Numbered from the stretch's first letter, positions 43,434 to 53,284 are shown. The stretch is DNA of 64,000 bases from Sabellastarte sp. h YS-2021 (GCA_964017235.1 OZ024939.1:45114241-45178240), one strand, 5' to 3'. Notes: generated from the letters alone by a model not told the origin. A program made the numbers and translations.

Positions 43434-44275
43434 TCAGATAATTGGATTATACCACAATGGACAAGTGAGACATAACTGAGCAGAGCCCATTTGATTATGC
43501 AGTACTGTTTTCCATATATACAGAATATCCGCCCAAAATTTGTTTGAAGTTTTGTCAATAATCCTTGCACAGTAAAGTGATCCCATATGTAATAGCTTCT
43601 CCAGTGATTTTATATTATATGTGCAAAGAAGCTGGTAACCAGAATTTGGATTTTGGATTATTCTTCTTAGCCATGTTAGTTTAAGGGCTGATATTTGTGT
43701 TTTGATGTCGAGCATTTTTAAACCCCCTCTGCTGTAGTCCAAGCACAAAGTATTTCTCTTTATTTTATCTGGTTTTTTATCCCATATAAATTCAAAGAAT
43801 AACTGTTCAATTTTCTTTATAAACTGATCACTGGGGTCCGGAATACATAGTGATAAATAGTTCAATTTAGATATTATAAGGGATTTCAGGACGGCTATCT
43901 TTCCTATAGGTGTCAATAGGTGTCTTTGCCATTGTGAAAGTGATGATTTTATATTAATCATAATTGGTTCATAGTTTAGATTGGGAATTTGTCTCAGGTC
44001 CACTGTAAAATTGATACCGAGTAGTGAAAAATTGTCGCAGCCCCAACCTAGTTCTTTGTCCACTTTCAGTTTAACTTTGGAGCCTTTGTTTCTCCCAACC
44101 CAGGCTATTTGCGTTTTTTCTGTGTTAATCTTTAAACCAGAAATACTTCCAAAAATATCCAGTACATTGAGTGTAGCTTGGAGGGAGTCTTCAGTACCAT
44201 CTAATATAATAGTGGTATCGTCGGCAAACTGTGTGATCTTTATCTCTTTTTGACTAACAGTTATACCTTTTCTTT
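43434..44275 (-). pseudogene. LINE ORF2: RT palm end and thumb
   Basis: The catalytic block reads ITQFADDTTIILDG (about 44,235-44,195), followed by ISGLKINTEKTQIAWVG, CDNFSLLGINFTVDL, WQRHLLTPIGKIAVLKSLII and FEFIWDKKPDKIKRN...GGLKMLDI. This is a normal L1/Tx1-like order. The frame is broken on both sides (below 43,434 and above about 44,275), with related sequence continuing to the C-terminal knuckle (HCRLCKNMPETIMHIH near 42,950-42,910). Confidence 0.8.
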
Positions 44276-44881
44276 TTTTCGTCCATTATCATAAGGTATA
44301 AAATTTGAGCACACAAGATAAATAGATATGGAGAAATTGGGTCTCCCTGTCTACATCCCCTTTCAATATGGAAAGATTCCGAAAGAAATCAGCATTGATT
44401 GACTGAAGCTATTATGTTAGTGTTAAACAGTTTTATCTATTTTTTAAAGTTGCTTCCAAAGTTTAAATATTCTAAGACTTGATAGATAAATGACCAGGAC
44501 ACAGAATCAAAGGCTTTTTCGAAGTCGACCAGCATTATCAAACCAGGAATATTTTCTTTTTCTGTGTAATGAAGAAGGTCATACACAACCGAACGTTTTC
44601 CCCTATATGACGTCCGCTTATGAATCCTGTTTGGGATTTAGAAACTAGTTTGTCCAATACTTTTTTGAGTCTATTTGCAAACGCAGAGGATAGGATTTTG
44701 TAGACACAAGATAAGAGAGAAATTGGTCTCCAATTTTTTAAATGTATCTTGGGTTTGTTTCCTTTAGGAATACAAGTAATTAGGCAGTGCCTTTGTTATA
44801 GGCACATTTGTATGCTTTTAAGATAAAATACTTAATTTTTTTCCAAAAGGTTTTAAAAAACTCAGTAAAACCATCAAACCA

Positions 44882-45481
44882 TCAAAACCAAAAAGCAGTA
44901 AAACCATCTATTCCTGGACTTTTCCCATTTTTCATTTGCTTTAGTGCCTCGCTTATTTCTTCCATAGACAAGTCTTTTTCTAGGCTCCTAGTTTCGTCCT
45001 CAGTTAGTTTTACCGTATTCAGTTTATTTAAGATTTCATCTAGTTGTGGTTTGGAACCACTACTAGTTTGTGAAAAAAGGTTCTTATAAACATTTTTAAC
45101 TTCTTTCAGAATATCTTTTTGGTTTGATATAAATTTGCCATTTTGTTTTTGTAATCGTTTTATTGTTTTGTCTATATAGCCCTTAGTTTCTAAGGATGTT
45201 AATAATTTAGATGGTTTTTCGCCATCTTTAAGCCAAGCTGCACGCGAGCGAACTCTAGATGCCTCAAGCTCCTTTGCGCGAAGGTTAACCAGAGTCTCCT
45301 TTTTACTAATCAGTTTGTTTATATTTCCTTCACTGCATGTGGCTTCTAGTTCGTCAATCTCTTTCTCTAAGGAGACCCTTAAAAGGCGTTCATCATTCCT
45401 GAGACGAGATGGAAATTTGATTGTTTCCCCTCTAATTTTCAAAAGCAAAGTTTCCAGGAATAAGTCATCTGGGATAGTCAT
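44882..45481 (-). pseudogene. LINE ORF2: linker and RT N-terminal part
   Basis: A 199-codon frame with ASRVRSRAAWLKDGEKPSK (R-x-R-x2-W-x2-E/D-G-E-K-P motif preceding RT in L1-type ORF2), LQKQNGKFISNQKDILKEV and MKNGKSPGIDGFTAFWF (RT motif 0/1). It stops just where the RT palm should begin; homologous sequence follows in other frames to 44,275. Confidence 0.8.
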
Positions 45482-45497
45482 GTGTATATCTCTTTCG

Positions 45498-45796
45498 CTA
45501 ATCTGATTTACTAGATTTGGATTGTAAACTAGCGCTGCATAGTTTTAATTTTTCTGAGTCTATCAAGTTGTTTACCATAATTAGGTATTCTTTATTTTCA
45601 AGTAGAGAACAATTTAGTTTCCATGTCCCTCTTCCTCTGTTGAAATTACACAATGTTATTTTTAGTTCTATTATCGAGTGATCCGATCTGTAGCCTGGTT
45701 TAATTATGCTGTTTTCAATATGATCACAAAGATGATCAGAACATAGGAAATAGTCTAGCCGTGACTGTTTGATTGGCGTCCTACGTCGCCATGTGT
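45498..45796 (-). pseudogene. LINE ORF2: endonuclease C-terminal end
   Basis: TWRRRTPIKQSRLDYFLCSD and KPGYRSDHSIIELKI are the last conserved blocks of the apurinic-like endonuclease of L1/Tx1 elements (R-x-R-L-D-Y/F and S-D-H), followed by RGRGTWKLNCSLL. The N-terminal three quarters of the nuclease are missing through 5' truncation at the target-site duplication. Confidence 0.82.
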
Positions 45797-45804
45797 ACAA
45801 GCTT
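45797..45804 (+). repeat. Target-site duplication of LINE (right)
   Basis: ACAAGCTT, matching 42,342-42,349. Confidence 0.85.
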
Positions 45805-45934
45805 GGCAATCACTCTTAGACACACAGGGATCAGGTCCCTTGCTTTTATCTCTGCACCTCGCACAAAAACTGTGTGTATCAAATCTGGCCATTAAGTGGC
45901 CACAACCACCATGTGTTTGTCCCGAAGAAGACAT
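45805..45934 (-). pseudogene. DIRS gag N terminus
   Basis: Starts at the minus-strand ATG 45,934-45,932 with MSSSGQTHGGCGHLMARF and carries CARCRDKSKGPDPC, a C-x2-C...C zinc-like module usual at the start of bivalve DIRS gag. The LINE at 42,350-45,796 separates it from the gag body. Fossil. Confidence 0.8.
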
Positions 45935-46254
45935 AACTAGATCTAAGAGTTCTATGTACTAACACAAAGTGACACAAATAAAAGTTAAGCTCAAAAGTAT
46001 AATATAATTTCCAAAAATATCTCACCAAATATAATTTGTCTGAATAGTGCATGGGCCAAATGAAAAAGATGCTATGACGTCATGCTGTCTAGACAGGAAG
46101 GAAGCGCAATGCGCCACCTGGCGAGTGCACAATGGGACTGACCAGCTTGTGAGGGCATTATGCACTCATACAAGACGACTTTTTCAGTCGTTTGGTGGGC
46201 CAGTCTGCGCCGACCGGATTAGCAATTGTCCTTTGGATAGGATGTATTAACGCA

Positions 46255-46460
46255 ATAATATATCAAATGCTGGTAGCTGTACACAAGGAAACGTGGGACC
46301 ACGATGTTTCCAGCAATATTTTACAGATATATAATCCATATTTTACTGTCACGCATCTACAGTCTTCACTCAATATTAAATAAACTATCAAATGCCGGTA
46401 GTTGTACACAAGGAAATATAGGGCCACAATGAAGTTTCCAGCAATATTTTACAAATACAT
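46255..46460. repeat. Two-copy tandem repeat in the DIRS 5' flank
   Basis: About 75-bp units at 46,255-46,332 and 46,387-46,462 share TATCAAATGC-GGTAG, GTACACAAGGAAA and GTTTCCAGCAATATTTTACA. They may belong to the terminal repeats of the DIRS element. Confidence 0.65.
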
Positions 46461-46462
46461 GT

Positions 46463-47849
46463 ACTGTATATGATCCAGCAATATTTTACTTTGCAATTTA
46501 CTGGAAATATTTCTCCCACCATGCAGTTCTGATTTACTCATGAATATTCATGAGTTTGTGTTAGCCCTTTACAAAATTTAGATATTTACTCTAAAAATGA
46601 TACTCTAGAAATGACCGGCAATATTATTCTCTCCCACAGTCCAGAAAATAAAAATACTTACCAGTATCTCTTGCTGCAATTTTGCACCACCAATCCACAA
46701 TGAGGCTGAGGCGGGAAACAAGGAATTCTGGGAAGGTGGATTTTAAACTAGGCAATTTTAAGGATTGAAAAAATGTATATGTTTAATAAAAAATTAAAAA
46801 GACAAAATAAAAAACCCAAATTTTCTATAAAAATTCTTGATAATTTTAAAAACCATGCTGAAAACTCTTGATATATGGGCTGTTATTGAAGATAGAGATA
46901 AAAAACAAAATGTATATGAATAGTTTGTATCTAAGAACTGATAAATATACAACTAATTTTTCAAAAGGTAATAAATAACCTTAAACATACAAAATAATTT
47001 CAACTGTACATGATATAAAGTTAGTATTGATAGATAAGTCCAGTAATAAAAAAAATTAACCAAAATTGCCTTTTCTTTGGCACTGTAAAATTGATGTGAC
47101 TTTTCATGTACACAATTTTATATATATATATATATTTGCGAGGTATCTTTACTTGCAGTTCTTGAAATATAATATGTACATCAGAACTATAAACAAAAGC
47201 TATGAGATTTCTTCCTTTTATGCCACTGACACCATTTCTTTTCACAACACATATGTATTGCTAAGGCACTAAAGGCAATCTGTATTCATGTCCACATGTT
47301 AAGAAGTCTGTTTAATATATTAGATACAATATCCATAATATATCAGAATGTACTGATAAGGAAACATGGAAAAGTTTGTTTTATGTATTCTTGGTTTATT
47401 TATTCCCTCCCAGAAATGTACCCACTTAAAGGTCACATATAATACTTTCAACATGTGGAAAAAAAATTTTTATATTATGTACCAGTTAAAATTAAATCAT
47501 ATGGCACAGTTATTCTTTTATAACCCTGAGAAAAACTGCTTTGAAAAGCATATTTTTCTGTTAAATTTTCTATCGGCTACATTTCCTGATTTGTGACAAG
47601 AAACAGATGTGACGTGGAACTACACACCATTCATCCATGTGTATTTACATTTACAAAACAGTGTATTTCTACATATTTTTGCTTCCAATCTGTGCAGTTT
47701 TCTATTTAGCTTTGCTGAAGACTGTAGTTTCTTTTTAATTAGTGAAAACTTTCAGTTTTCAGAATTAAGTTTTACTCTATATAATAGTAGTATATAAGTG
47801 AGCAGGAGACCCCCCATACATGCTTCGTAGGTGCACTTCCAGTTCCGGT
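46463..47849. other. No gene seen
   Basis: AT-rich, non-coding. A (TA)n tract lies at about 47,119-47,135. No clear repeats connect it to the flanking elements. Confidence 0.5.
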
Positions 47850-48010
47850 TGCGCATGTGCAGTGGAGCATGAGTGAAACAAGCAATGTGATTGGTTGATG
47901 AGCATGATGCGCAGTGGAGCATGAGTGAAACAAGCAATGTGATTGGTTGATGACGTCACATCATGTAACTAAATGTTGCAATTTGATTGGTTGATGATGT
48001 CACATGACTA
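47850..48010 (+). repeat. Left CCAAT-box/CRE array of P2
   Basis: Two direct copies of a ~48-bp unit (GCGCA-GTGGAGCATGAGTG to GTGATTGGTTGATGA) and three copies of GATTGGTTGATGA (inverted CCAAT), with a CRE palindrome TGACGTCA at 47,951-47,958. Inverted partners lie at 53,285-53,362. Confidence 0.75.
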
Positions 48011-48154
48011 CATTTGACCTCCCATACCACATTGATTCATCTGGTAGCGCATGGGCATTGGACCATTTCTGGTTCCGGTTGATTGATTGGTGAACAGGCA
48101 TATGATTGATTTCACTTTGCATATTGACTGGCCAAAACAGCACCCCAATCACCC

Positions 48155-48228
48155 CCACCCCCCTCTCCAGTGGGGAGGGGAGGGGGCGCTCCACTGAAAG
48201 AGTTTTGAAAACACCAATAAATAGATGT
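48155..48228 (+). promoter_or_regulatory. Probable P2 promoter
   Basis: A GC-box-like run (GGGGAGGGGAGGGGGCG) around 48,172-48,188 is followed by CCAATAAATAGATG near 48,212-48,225 (TATA-like AATAAATAG), about 55 bases before the first ORF. The order GC box, TATA, start is typical of small DNA-virus promoters. Confidence 0.5.
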
Positions 48229-48277
48229 CTCTCTTACCAGAAAGCATCATTCACATGCAAGACCGCAAAGGAGACAC

Positions 48278-48463
48278 ATGGATAACTGGTGTGAAAAGTC
48301 CTTGGTCAAATATTCATGCCAAATGATCATACTTGCTATTGTGATTATAGCATCTATTGTGAACCTGTCATTGAACCGGGATGAAAAGGGTATTTGGTTA
48401 CTGCTGTTGTGTTCATCTTTGGGATACATACTGCAAAATCCTAGTATAAAAAAGAAAGAATGA
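48278..48463 (+). pseudogene. Small two-helix membrane protein (P2)
   Basis: A 61-residue frame with two hydrophobic stretches (MIILAIVIIASIVNLSL and GIWLLLLCSSLGYIL) separated by NRDEKG, and a basic C terminus (SIKKKE). It overlaps the integrase region by a few bases. Small hydrophobic proteins are common beside Polinton and adintovirus genes. The role is unknown; membrane attachment is an inference. This part looks whole, within a broken element. Confidence 0.55.
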
Positions 48464-49583
48464 ATAAGATTTTATGTTCAATTTTCTTTGATCCCTCACA
48501 CCCCGCAAGCTTTTCAGGTCCACAGAAATTGTATGAGGCTGCAGTCAAACAAGACAGCTCTGTGACCCTCAGTGCCATGAAGAGTTGGTTGAGTGGAGAG
48601 GAGACATACACATTTCACAAGCCATCAAGAAAGAAAATTAAAAGAAATAAAGTCTTTGTCCGAACAATAGATCAACAGTGGGATGTTGACTTGATGGACA
48701 TGACAAAAGTAACAAAATACAGTGACGGTTATCATTACATTCTTTTAGCTATTGACATCTTTTCTCACTATGTATAGACAGTGGCACTCAGGGATAAATC
48801 TGGAAATGAAGTAGTTCATGCACTCTCAAAGATATTCATGGAAAGAGTACCAGAAACTGTGTGTTCAGACAAAGGCACAGAATTTTTATGACACAAAATT
48901 CAGAGTTTATTCAAATCACACTTGATCCATCACTTTGTGACCCAAAATGAAGTGAAGGCCAATTATGCAGAAAGAGCTCTTAAAACCATAAAAGGAAAAA
49001 TATACAAGTACTTTACATATAAGCAGTCTTACCGTTATATTGATGCACTGCAAGACATTACACAGGCTTACAACTCAAGTGTACACCGTTCCATTAAAAT
49101 GGCACCAGCACAAGTAACAATGAGCAACCAAATTCAGAAAGAATGAAGGATGAAGGAAGAATGAAGAGTGAAAAAAACACTTTTAAGTTTAAAGTTGGCG
49201 ACTTTGTCAGAATCTCACGTGTCAGAAAGACGTTCACAAGGGAATGTGATCAGAGGTGGAGTGGTGAAATGTTCCAAATAGTCAACAGAGATGGGTCACA
49301 AAGGTATCTCACATACAAAATCAAAGACTATTCCGGGGAGCCCATTCATGGAACATTTTATGAAGAAGAGCTACAGAAGGTCACTCCAAATGAGTATTAT
49401 AAGGTGGAAAAAATTTTGAAAAGTCGCAAAATTAAAAGTCACCCCAAAGAGGTCTTGGTGAGGTGGTTACATTGGTCATCAAAGTATGATTCTTGGGTAC
49501 CAGCCACAGATATCACTGGTGCTATTATAAATAGAAGGTCTCCCGAACTTATGTTGTCATTTCAACGTGAACAGTCATGGTGA
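48460..49583 (+). pseudogene. DDE integrase with C-terminal chromodomain (P2)
   Basis: Catalytic positions: Asp in QQWDVDLMDMTKV (about 48,675), Asp in VCSDKGTEF (about 48,868) and Glu in KANYAERALKTIKGKIYKYF (about 48,955). Then come NSSVHRSIKMAPAQV, an SH3-like FKVGDFVRISRVRKTF, and a chromodomain near 49,395-49,530 (YYKVEKILKSR ... VLVRWLHWSSKYDSWVP). A chromodomain suggests targeting to modified histones. Closest in type to the C. elegans protein labelled F54H12.3. Fossil. Confidence 0.82.
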
Positions 49584-49935
49584 AAACATGTCCGTAATTA
49601 AAAAGAATGAATATGTGTTAAGGGTTTTAACTGAAGGTGACCCCAAAACGACAAAGTACATCATTTGTGGTGCAGACAGACCACTCATTCACTATTTTGT
49701 AGATTGTGCTCACAATATTCTAGAGGGGAATATTCCTCTTGGCCTGAAAGAAAAGAAAAGACTGGGAAAGTATAAAGAAGAACTGCGAGCATTAAGGAAA
49801 AAGAATACCTCTGACAGAAAAAAGAAACAGATTTTGCAAGAGGGTGGATTCCTGCCTACTTTATTGGCTCCTATTTTAGGAACTGTTATACCTCCACTTG
49901 CTAAGAAACTGGTAGGGCTTTTCACTCGCCGATGA
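49567..49935 (+). pseudogene. Small protein with C-terminal hydrophobic segment (P2)
   Basis: About 110-120 residues with a charged middle (KEKKRLGKYKEELRALRKKN) and an end reading GGFLPTLLAPILGTVIPPLA then KKLVGLFTRR. Amphipathic or hydrophobic minor virion proteins with G/P/L-rich helices (adenovirus pVI/pX-like) occur in adintoviruses; similarity here is of style only. Sits directly after the integrase. Function not established. Confidence 0.5.
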
Positions 49936-50007
49936 ATAAATTTATTGAAAAACTTGTGCCCAAGTCATTCTTGAACGCCAGTAGGAAGAGATGCCACTGC
50001 TACAGCT

Positions 50008-50616
50008 ATGGCCAGAATAGAAAAGGATATGAGTGGACTGTTAGAAGACCCTGTATTGGAACCAACTGAAAAAATGAAGCTGTACAATCAGTCGATGAAT
50101 CGTCTGCTGACTTATGATCGAAAGCAAGACCCTGAACCTGTGGATCCTTTTCGAGATCCTGTGGCCCGTGTGGAAGACCCTAAAGAAGATTTAGAAGATG
50201 ACTTGGCCATCACTCTGCCACCTTCTTTGAGGAGTAAAGGACGGAACCTGTATCAAGAGTTAAAAGGGACTGTACAATGGAATGACAAAGGCGAAATTTT
50301 AACAGAATCCATTAGTGGATGACACATTACAGATTTGATAAACACGGCTATTTGGACACAGAGAAAAATAAGAAAACTCCCAACTGGTTGGGAATACTTT
50401 AATCAAAAGTTACAAGAGGCTAACATTCCAGAGAGGTTATTAGGTCGTGGTCCCCAGTTTCAACCACAACAGGAGGTGTGGAAACCTGAACCAAAACCTG
50501 AACCAGAACCTGAACCAGAATCAGAACTGGAATCTGACCCGGAATCTGAACTGGAATCCGAATCAGAATGGCAAACAAAGACTCCAAGAAAAAAGTACAA
50601 ATGGGAGAGTATATAA
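50008..50616 (+). pseudogene. Acidic protein with Pro-Glu repeats (P2)
   Basis: Starts MARIEKDMSGLLEDPVLEPT and continues with EKMKLYNQSMNRLLTYDRKQ, LPPSLRSKGRNLYQEL and a second part with IRKLPTGWEYFNQKL, ending in a tract of PEPEPEPE/SELESDPE repeats (50,485-50,570). I recognise the start from other mollusc element proteins but not its role; the EKxKLYN and RGRNLYQEL blocks look conserved. A scaffold or terminal-type function would be guesswork. Fossil. Confidence 0.5.
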
Positions 50617-50622
50617 AAGGGA
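50611..50622 (+). promoter_or_regulatory. TATA box before the P2 minor capsid gene
   Basis: GTATATAAAAGGG ends about 45 bases before the ATG at 50,666, overlapping the end of the preceding acidic-protein frame. A near-consensus TATA box at this place suggests that the structural genes had their own promoter. Confidence 0.6.
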
Positions 50623-50665
50623 AAACATCCTTTGATTTTCTTCAGTATGACAAGAGACACAAACT

Positions 50666-51338
50666 ATGAAGGACTTTTATGTCTATTTACCAAGCAATAC
50701 AAACCACACAGGTAATACTCCCGGATAGTTTATTGTACCAAAGGCTCAACCTTATGAACTGGTCGGTCAATGGGAAGTGGGACTGATGGAAATTCAGTAT
50801 GCAAGAACGTGGTATAATGTCCCTTCAGATCAATTTGTTCAAATTGGAATACAACCATTCTCATCCCTGAGGGTATTTATGATGACATAAAGGAATTGAT
50901 CAAAACCTTAAATAAAAAAATTAAATGGGGCTTTGGTGCAAATGCACCTATCACTGTTGAATTCAATACCATTGAAGCCATACAAAAAACAAGGCTTAAA
51001 ATTGCAATAAATGACTCACAGAGGACTTACCACCAGACTTGTATCTTTCCAAGAGATTAAGTGACATATTAGGATTTGTCAAGATAGGCCCATTTGCACC
51101 TGGAGATAGAAAATCAGAGTATCCGGCTGACATTGAAGATGGCACACACAACTTGTATGTCTACTGTAATCTAATTGAGCCTGTGGGCATGGGAAAAGCC
51201 AAGGTGCCCCTCCTGAGAATTGTACCCATCCAAAAGGGTCCCATTGTCATCACCTCCTATAATCAAGTGTTCTACTATCCAGTGATGAGAAAGATTTTTG
51301 GAGCTGTTGAAATCAATATAAAGGGGGATACAGGATAA
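50666..51338 (+). pseudogene. Minor capsid (penton-like) protein (P2)
   Basis: Starts MKDFYVYLPSNTNHTG and has LVGQWEVGLMEIQYARTWYN near 50,760-50,815, matching the G-x-W-E-V-G-L pattern of Polinton and adintovirus single-jelly-roll minor capsid proteins. It ends with LYVYCNLIEPVGMGKAKVPL, then VPIQKGPIVITSYNQVFYYP. Penton role inferred from family and from its place before the core and major capsid genes. P1 counterpart at 28,093. Fossil. Confidence 0.7.
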
Positions 51339-51391
51339 ATTATTCCATTTGTTGGTAGGAAGTCATTCGTAACACTTCACTTTCATCAAAA

Positions 51392-51739
51392 ATGAAGCAC
51401 CAGGATTACTGCTGCGATGATTCTACCCGTCAAGCATATGAGCAGTATTACACAAGTCAAGGAGGAAATGGATTACCAGGATTTCAAGTTTTGCGATATC
51501 AAAGAGGTCACGGTTTGGGAAGTCTGTTTCGGGGACTCGTTGGAGTGGCTGCTCCCCTGTTGAAGAAAGGTACCATTGCACTGGGAAAGTCCTTGGGACA
51601 GAAAGCCCTCAAAGCAGGTGTGGAATTGGCACAAGATTACCTGGGAGATAATAAAAGGAACAGCAACCAAAGAAAGCGTGTCATTTCATCGAGAGCAGTC
51701 AAAAGAGGAGGACCGAAACGAAAAGATATATATTCTTAA
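51392..51739 (+). pseudogene. Basic core-like protein (P2)
   Basis: About 115 residues. A glycine-rich amphipathic centre (GHGLGSLFRGLVGVAAPLLK, then TIALGKSLGQKALKAGVELA) is followed by an Arg/Lys-rich tail (NQRKRVISSRAVKRGGPKRK). The design, GG-hydrophobic helix plus basic tail, recalls adenovirus protein X/VI-like virion proteins reported in adintoviruses. Lies just before the major capsid gene. Probably DNA-condensing or membrane-active in the particle; inference only. Fossil. Confidence 0.6.
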
Positions 51740-51741
51740 AC

Positions 51742-52140
51742 ATGCCTCTGATTCACCCACTGTCATGCGAGTGTGTTAAAAGTGAATTGGATTTGTTTGC
51801 TGTGCCACTCACTGAAACCAGTGTTGAATGGAGATGGGTAGAATATGGACCAATTACAGCCGTCAGGGACAGTGATGACACCATTGAATTTAAAAGTGCT
51901 GACACAGACTCAGAGTACATAGGTTTGAAAAACAGCTTCATTCGAGTCAAGGCTGAAATTGTGAATGCTGAGGGAGAGGCTTTGGGTGCCACTGCAGATG
52001 TCGCTCCAGTAAATTTTTGGCTACATGCTTTGTTTAGTCAGATAGACATGACCCTGAAAAACACTTTAGTCACCACCTCCAACAACACCTATCCTTACAA
52101 AGCATACATAGAAGTCCAACAAAGAAATGTGATAATTTGA
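51742..52140 (+). pseudogene. Major capsid protein remnant (P2)
   Basis: Begins MPLIHPLSCECVKSELDLFA and continues VEWRWVEYGPITAV, DSEYIGLKNSFIRVKAEIVN, VNFWLHALFSQIDMTLKN and NTYPYKAYIE. This is the start pattern of metazoan 'F54H12.2-like' proteins (C-x-K-S-E-L-D-L-F ... S-Q-x-D), which I take as double-jelly-roll major capsid proteins of Polinton-like elements. Directly follows the basic core-like gene, as in P1. Fossil. Confidence 0.78.
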
Positions 52141-52625
52141 AGACACATTAAGAATGTTCATAAGAATTTCTAATCAGAAATGCCAGTACATCACCCTATG
52201 CATCACCAAGGTGGCTCCTACATCACCCTACTAGAGATGACTCAGCCATTTACTTGTCTAGTACCTAGCCCATTGTTATACAGAAAAAGTGTGCCATTGA
52301 TACAGTAGGAGGATGGGCAGGAGGGATCAGGTAGAAAAGAAAATATGTAGAAGTAGCAATCAATATGAGGAGGAGAAAATATAAATAGCAGAAAATTTTA
52401 CAAACGAGTTCATTTCCCAATCAGATACTGATCTGAAAATATGTCTCAGTGTCCAGTATGTGGCAAGTCCTTTACCAGAAGTGATAATTTGAAAAGACAC
52501 ATTAAAATGTTCATGAGAAAATGGCCCCAGAAATGCCAGTACATCACCTTAAGCATCACCAAAGTGGTTCCTGCTTCACTGTTGCCCTACCCAAGCTGAT
52601 TCATCCTTTTACTTGTCTAGTGGCT
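52126..52625 (+). repeat. ~145-bp direct repeat inside P2
   Basis: Segments 52,126-52,270 and 52,480-52,625 share GTGATAATTTGAA-AGACACATT, GAAATGCCAGTACATCACC, GCATCACCAA-GTGG and TTTACTTGTCTAGT. The second copy includes the zinc-finger coding sequence. Confidence 0.75.
52441..52515 (+). pseudogene. C2H2 zinc-finger mini-protein (P2)
   Basis: MSQCPVCGKSFTRSDNLKRH has both cysteines and the first histidine of a classical finger, and starts at ATG 52,441 behind a TATA-like AAAATATAAATAGCAG (52,374-52,389). Too short for the ORF cut-off and possibly only the N terminus of a longer protein. A single-finger protein between capsid and ATPase genes suggests a DNA-binding regulator. Fossil. Confidence 0.5.
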
Positions 52626-53131
52626 GGCCCAACAGGAAGTTGAAAAACATCATTTCTGAAAAAGTTACTGGAACTGAAAAATGAAAAGATATACCAATGT
52701 CCAGAAAAATTCTGTGGTGCTATTCTCAATGGCAGCCTCTTTATGCCACAATGAAAGATGTGGAATTCCGACAAGGTTTACCAGATGTTAGAAAACTGAA
52801 ATCTTGCCTTCTGATGTTAGATGACATGATGGACCGCCTGGAGAGTGAAGTGGCTGACCTCTTTACCAAAGGGAGTCATCATAAAAATATATCTGTCATT
52901 GCAGTGACCCAGAATGTGTTTCACCAAAGCAGATTCCAGAGGACTATCAGTTTGAACACACACTACATGGTCCCGTTTAAAAATCCCAGAGATGCCAGCC
53001 AGATTCAACAGTTGGCCAGACAGATGTACCCCAAAGATCCAGAATACCTTGTGCAGGTGTATGAAAGAGTGATGACCCTGAGACCGTATAGCTATCTGTT
53101 CATTGACCCTCAAGCAGGAAACACCGGATAA
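52620..53131 (+). pseudogene. Packaging ATPase remnant (P2)
   Basis: ILWCYSQWQPLYATMKDVEF, then SCLLMLDDMMD (Walker B-like), TKGSHHKNISVIAVTQNVFH, TISLNTHYMVPFKNPRDASQ and LRPYSYLFIDPQ match FtsK/HerA-type packaging ATPases of Polintons and the P1 protein at 29,825. Last gene of P2, whereas in P1 it is first. The enzyme would pump DNA into the capsid. Fossil. Confidence 0.8.
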
Positions 53132-53284
53132 TATGAGACTGAGAGCAAATATATTACAAAATGAAGAACGATATTATTGTCAAAGAAAAAAATAAACTTG
53201 TATGATCTTTAACGCCTTGTTTTTCTTGAGTTGAAGAATTTGCTGGTTCAAAATAGATCAATCAGATGCTTGCATCACCCATCA

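Larger units (their letters stand above)
42350..45796 (-). mobile_element. L1/Tx1-like LINE inserted in DIRS gag
   Basis: Minus-strand LINE, 3.4 kb, with a short poly(A) tail (T-run at 42,349-42,356), 5'-truncated inside the endonuclease and flanked by an 8-bp target-site duplication ACAAGCTT. The two DIRS gag parts lie at its two borders. It is clearly older than the LINE at 10,035: ORF2 has several frameshifts and stops. Confidence 0.9.
34720..46200 (-). mobile_element. DIRS-type tyrosine-recombinase retroelement fossil
   Basis: Minus-strand element with gag start at 45,934, gag body at 42,341-40,870, RT blocks near 38,600-38,860, RNase H to 37,300 and tyrosine recombinase pieces to 34,985. 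It is interrupted by a LINE at 42,350-45,796, a CR1/L2-like LINE at 35,815-37,025 and a Penelope end fragment at 40,246-40,376. Heavily broken (well over ten breaks), therefore old. Families of this type are abundant in bivalves. The outer limits are approximate. Confidence 0.78.

Noticed and set aside
47119-47135. (TA)n tract considered as a promoter or cruciform
   Set aside because: A short AT microsatellite in AT-rich DNA with no gene next to it.
47853-47996. Repeated ~48-bp units considered as a CRISPR-like array
   Set aside because: Only two or three units, no regular spacers, and a eukaryotic context; the repeats are CCAAT-box units at the end of P2.
48460-49583. Integrase with chromodomain read as a Ty3/Gypsy chromovirus
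   Set aside because: No RT, RNase H or LTR accompanies it; the neighbours are capsid and packaging ATPase genes, which fits Polinton-like elements.
50460-50660. Serine/aspartate/glycine repeat protein on the minus strand
   Set aside because: Antisense reading of the Pro-Glu repeat tract of the P2 acidic protein.
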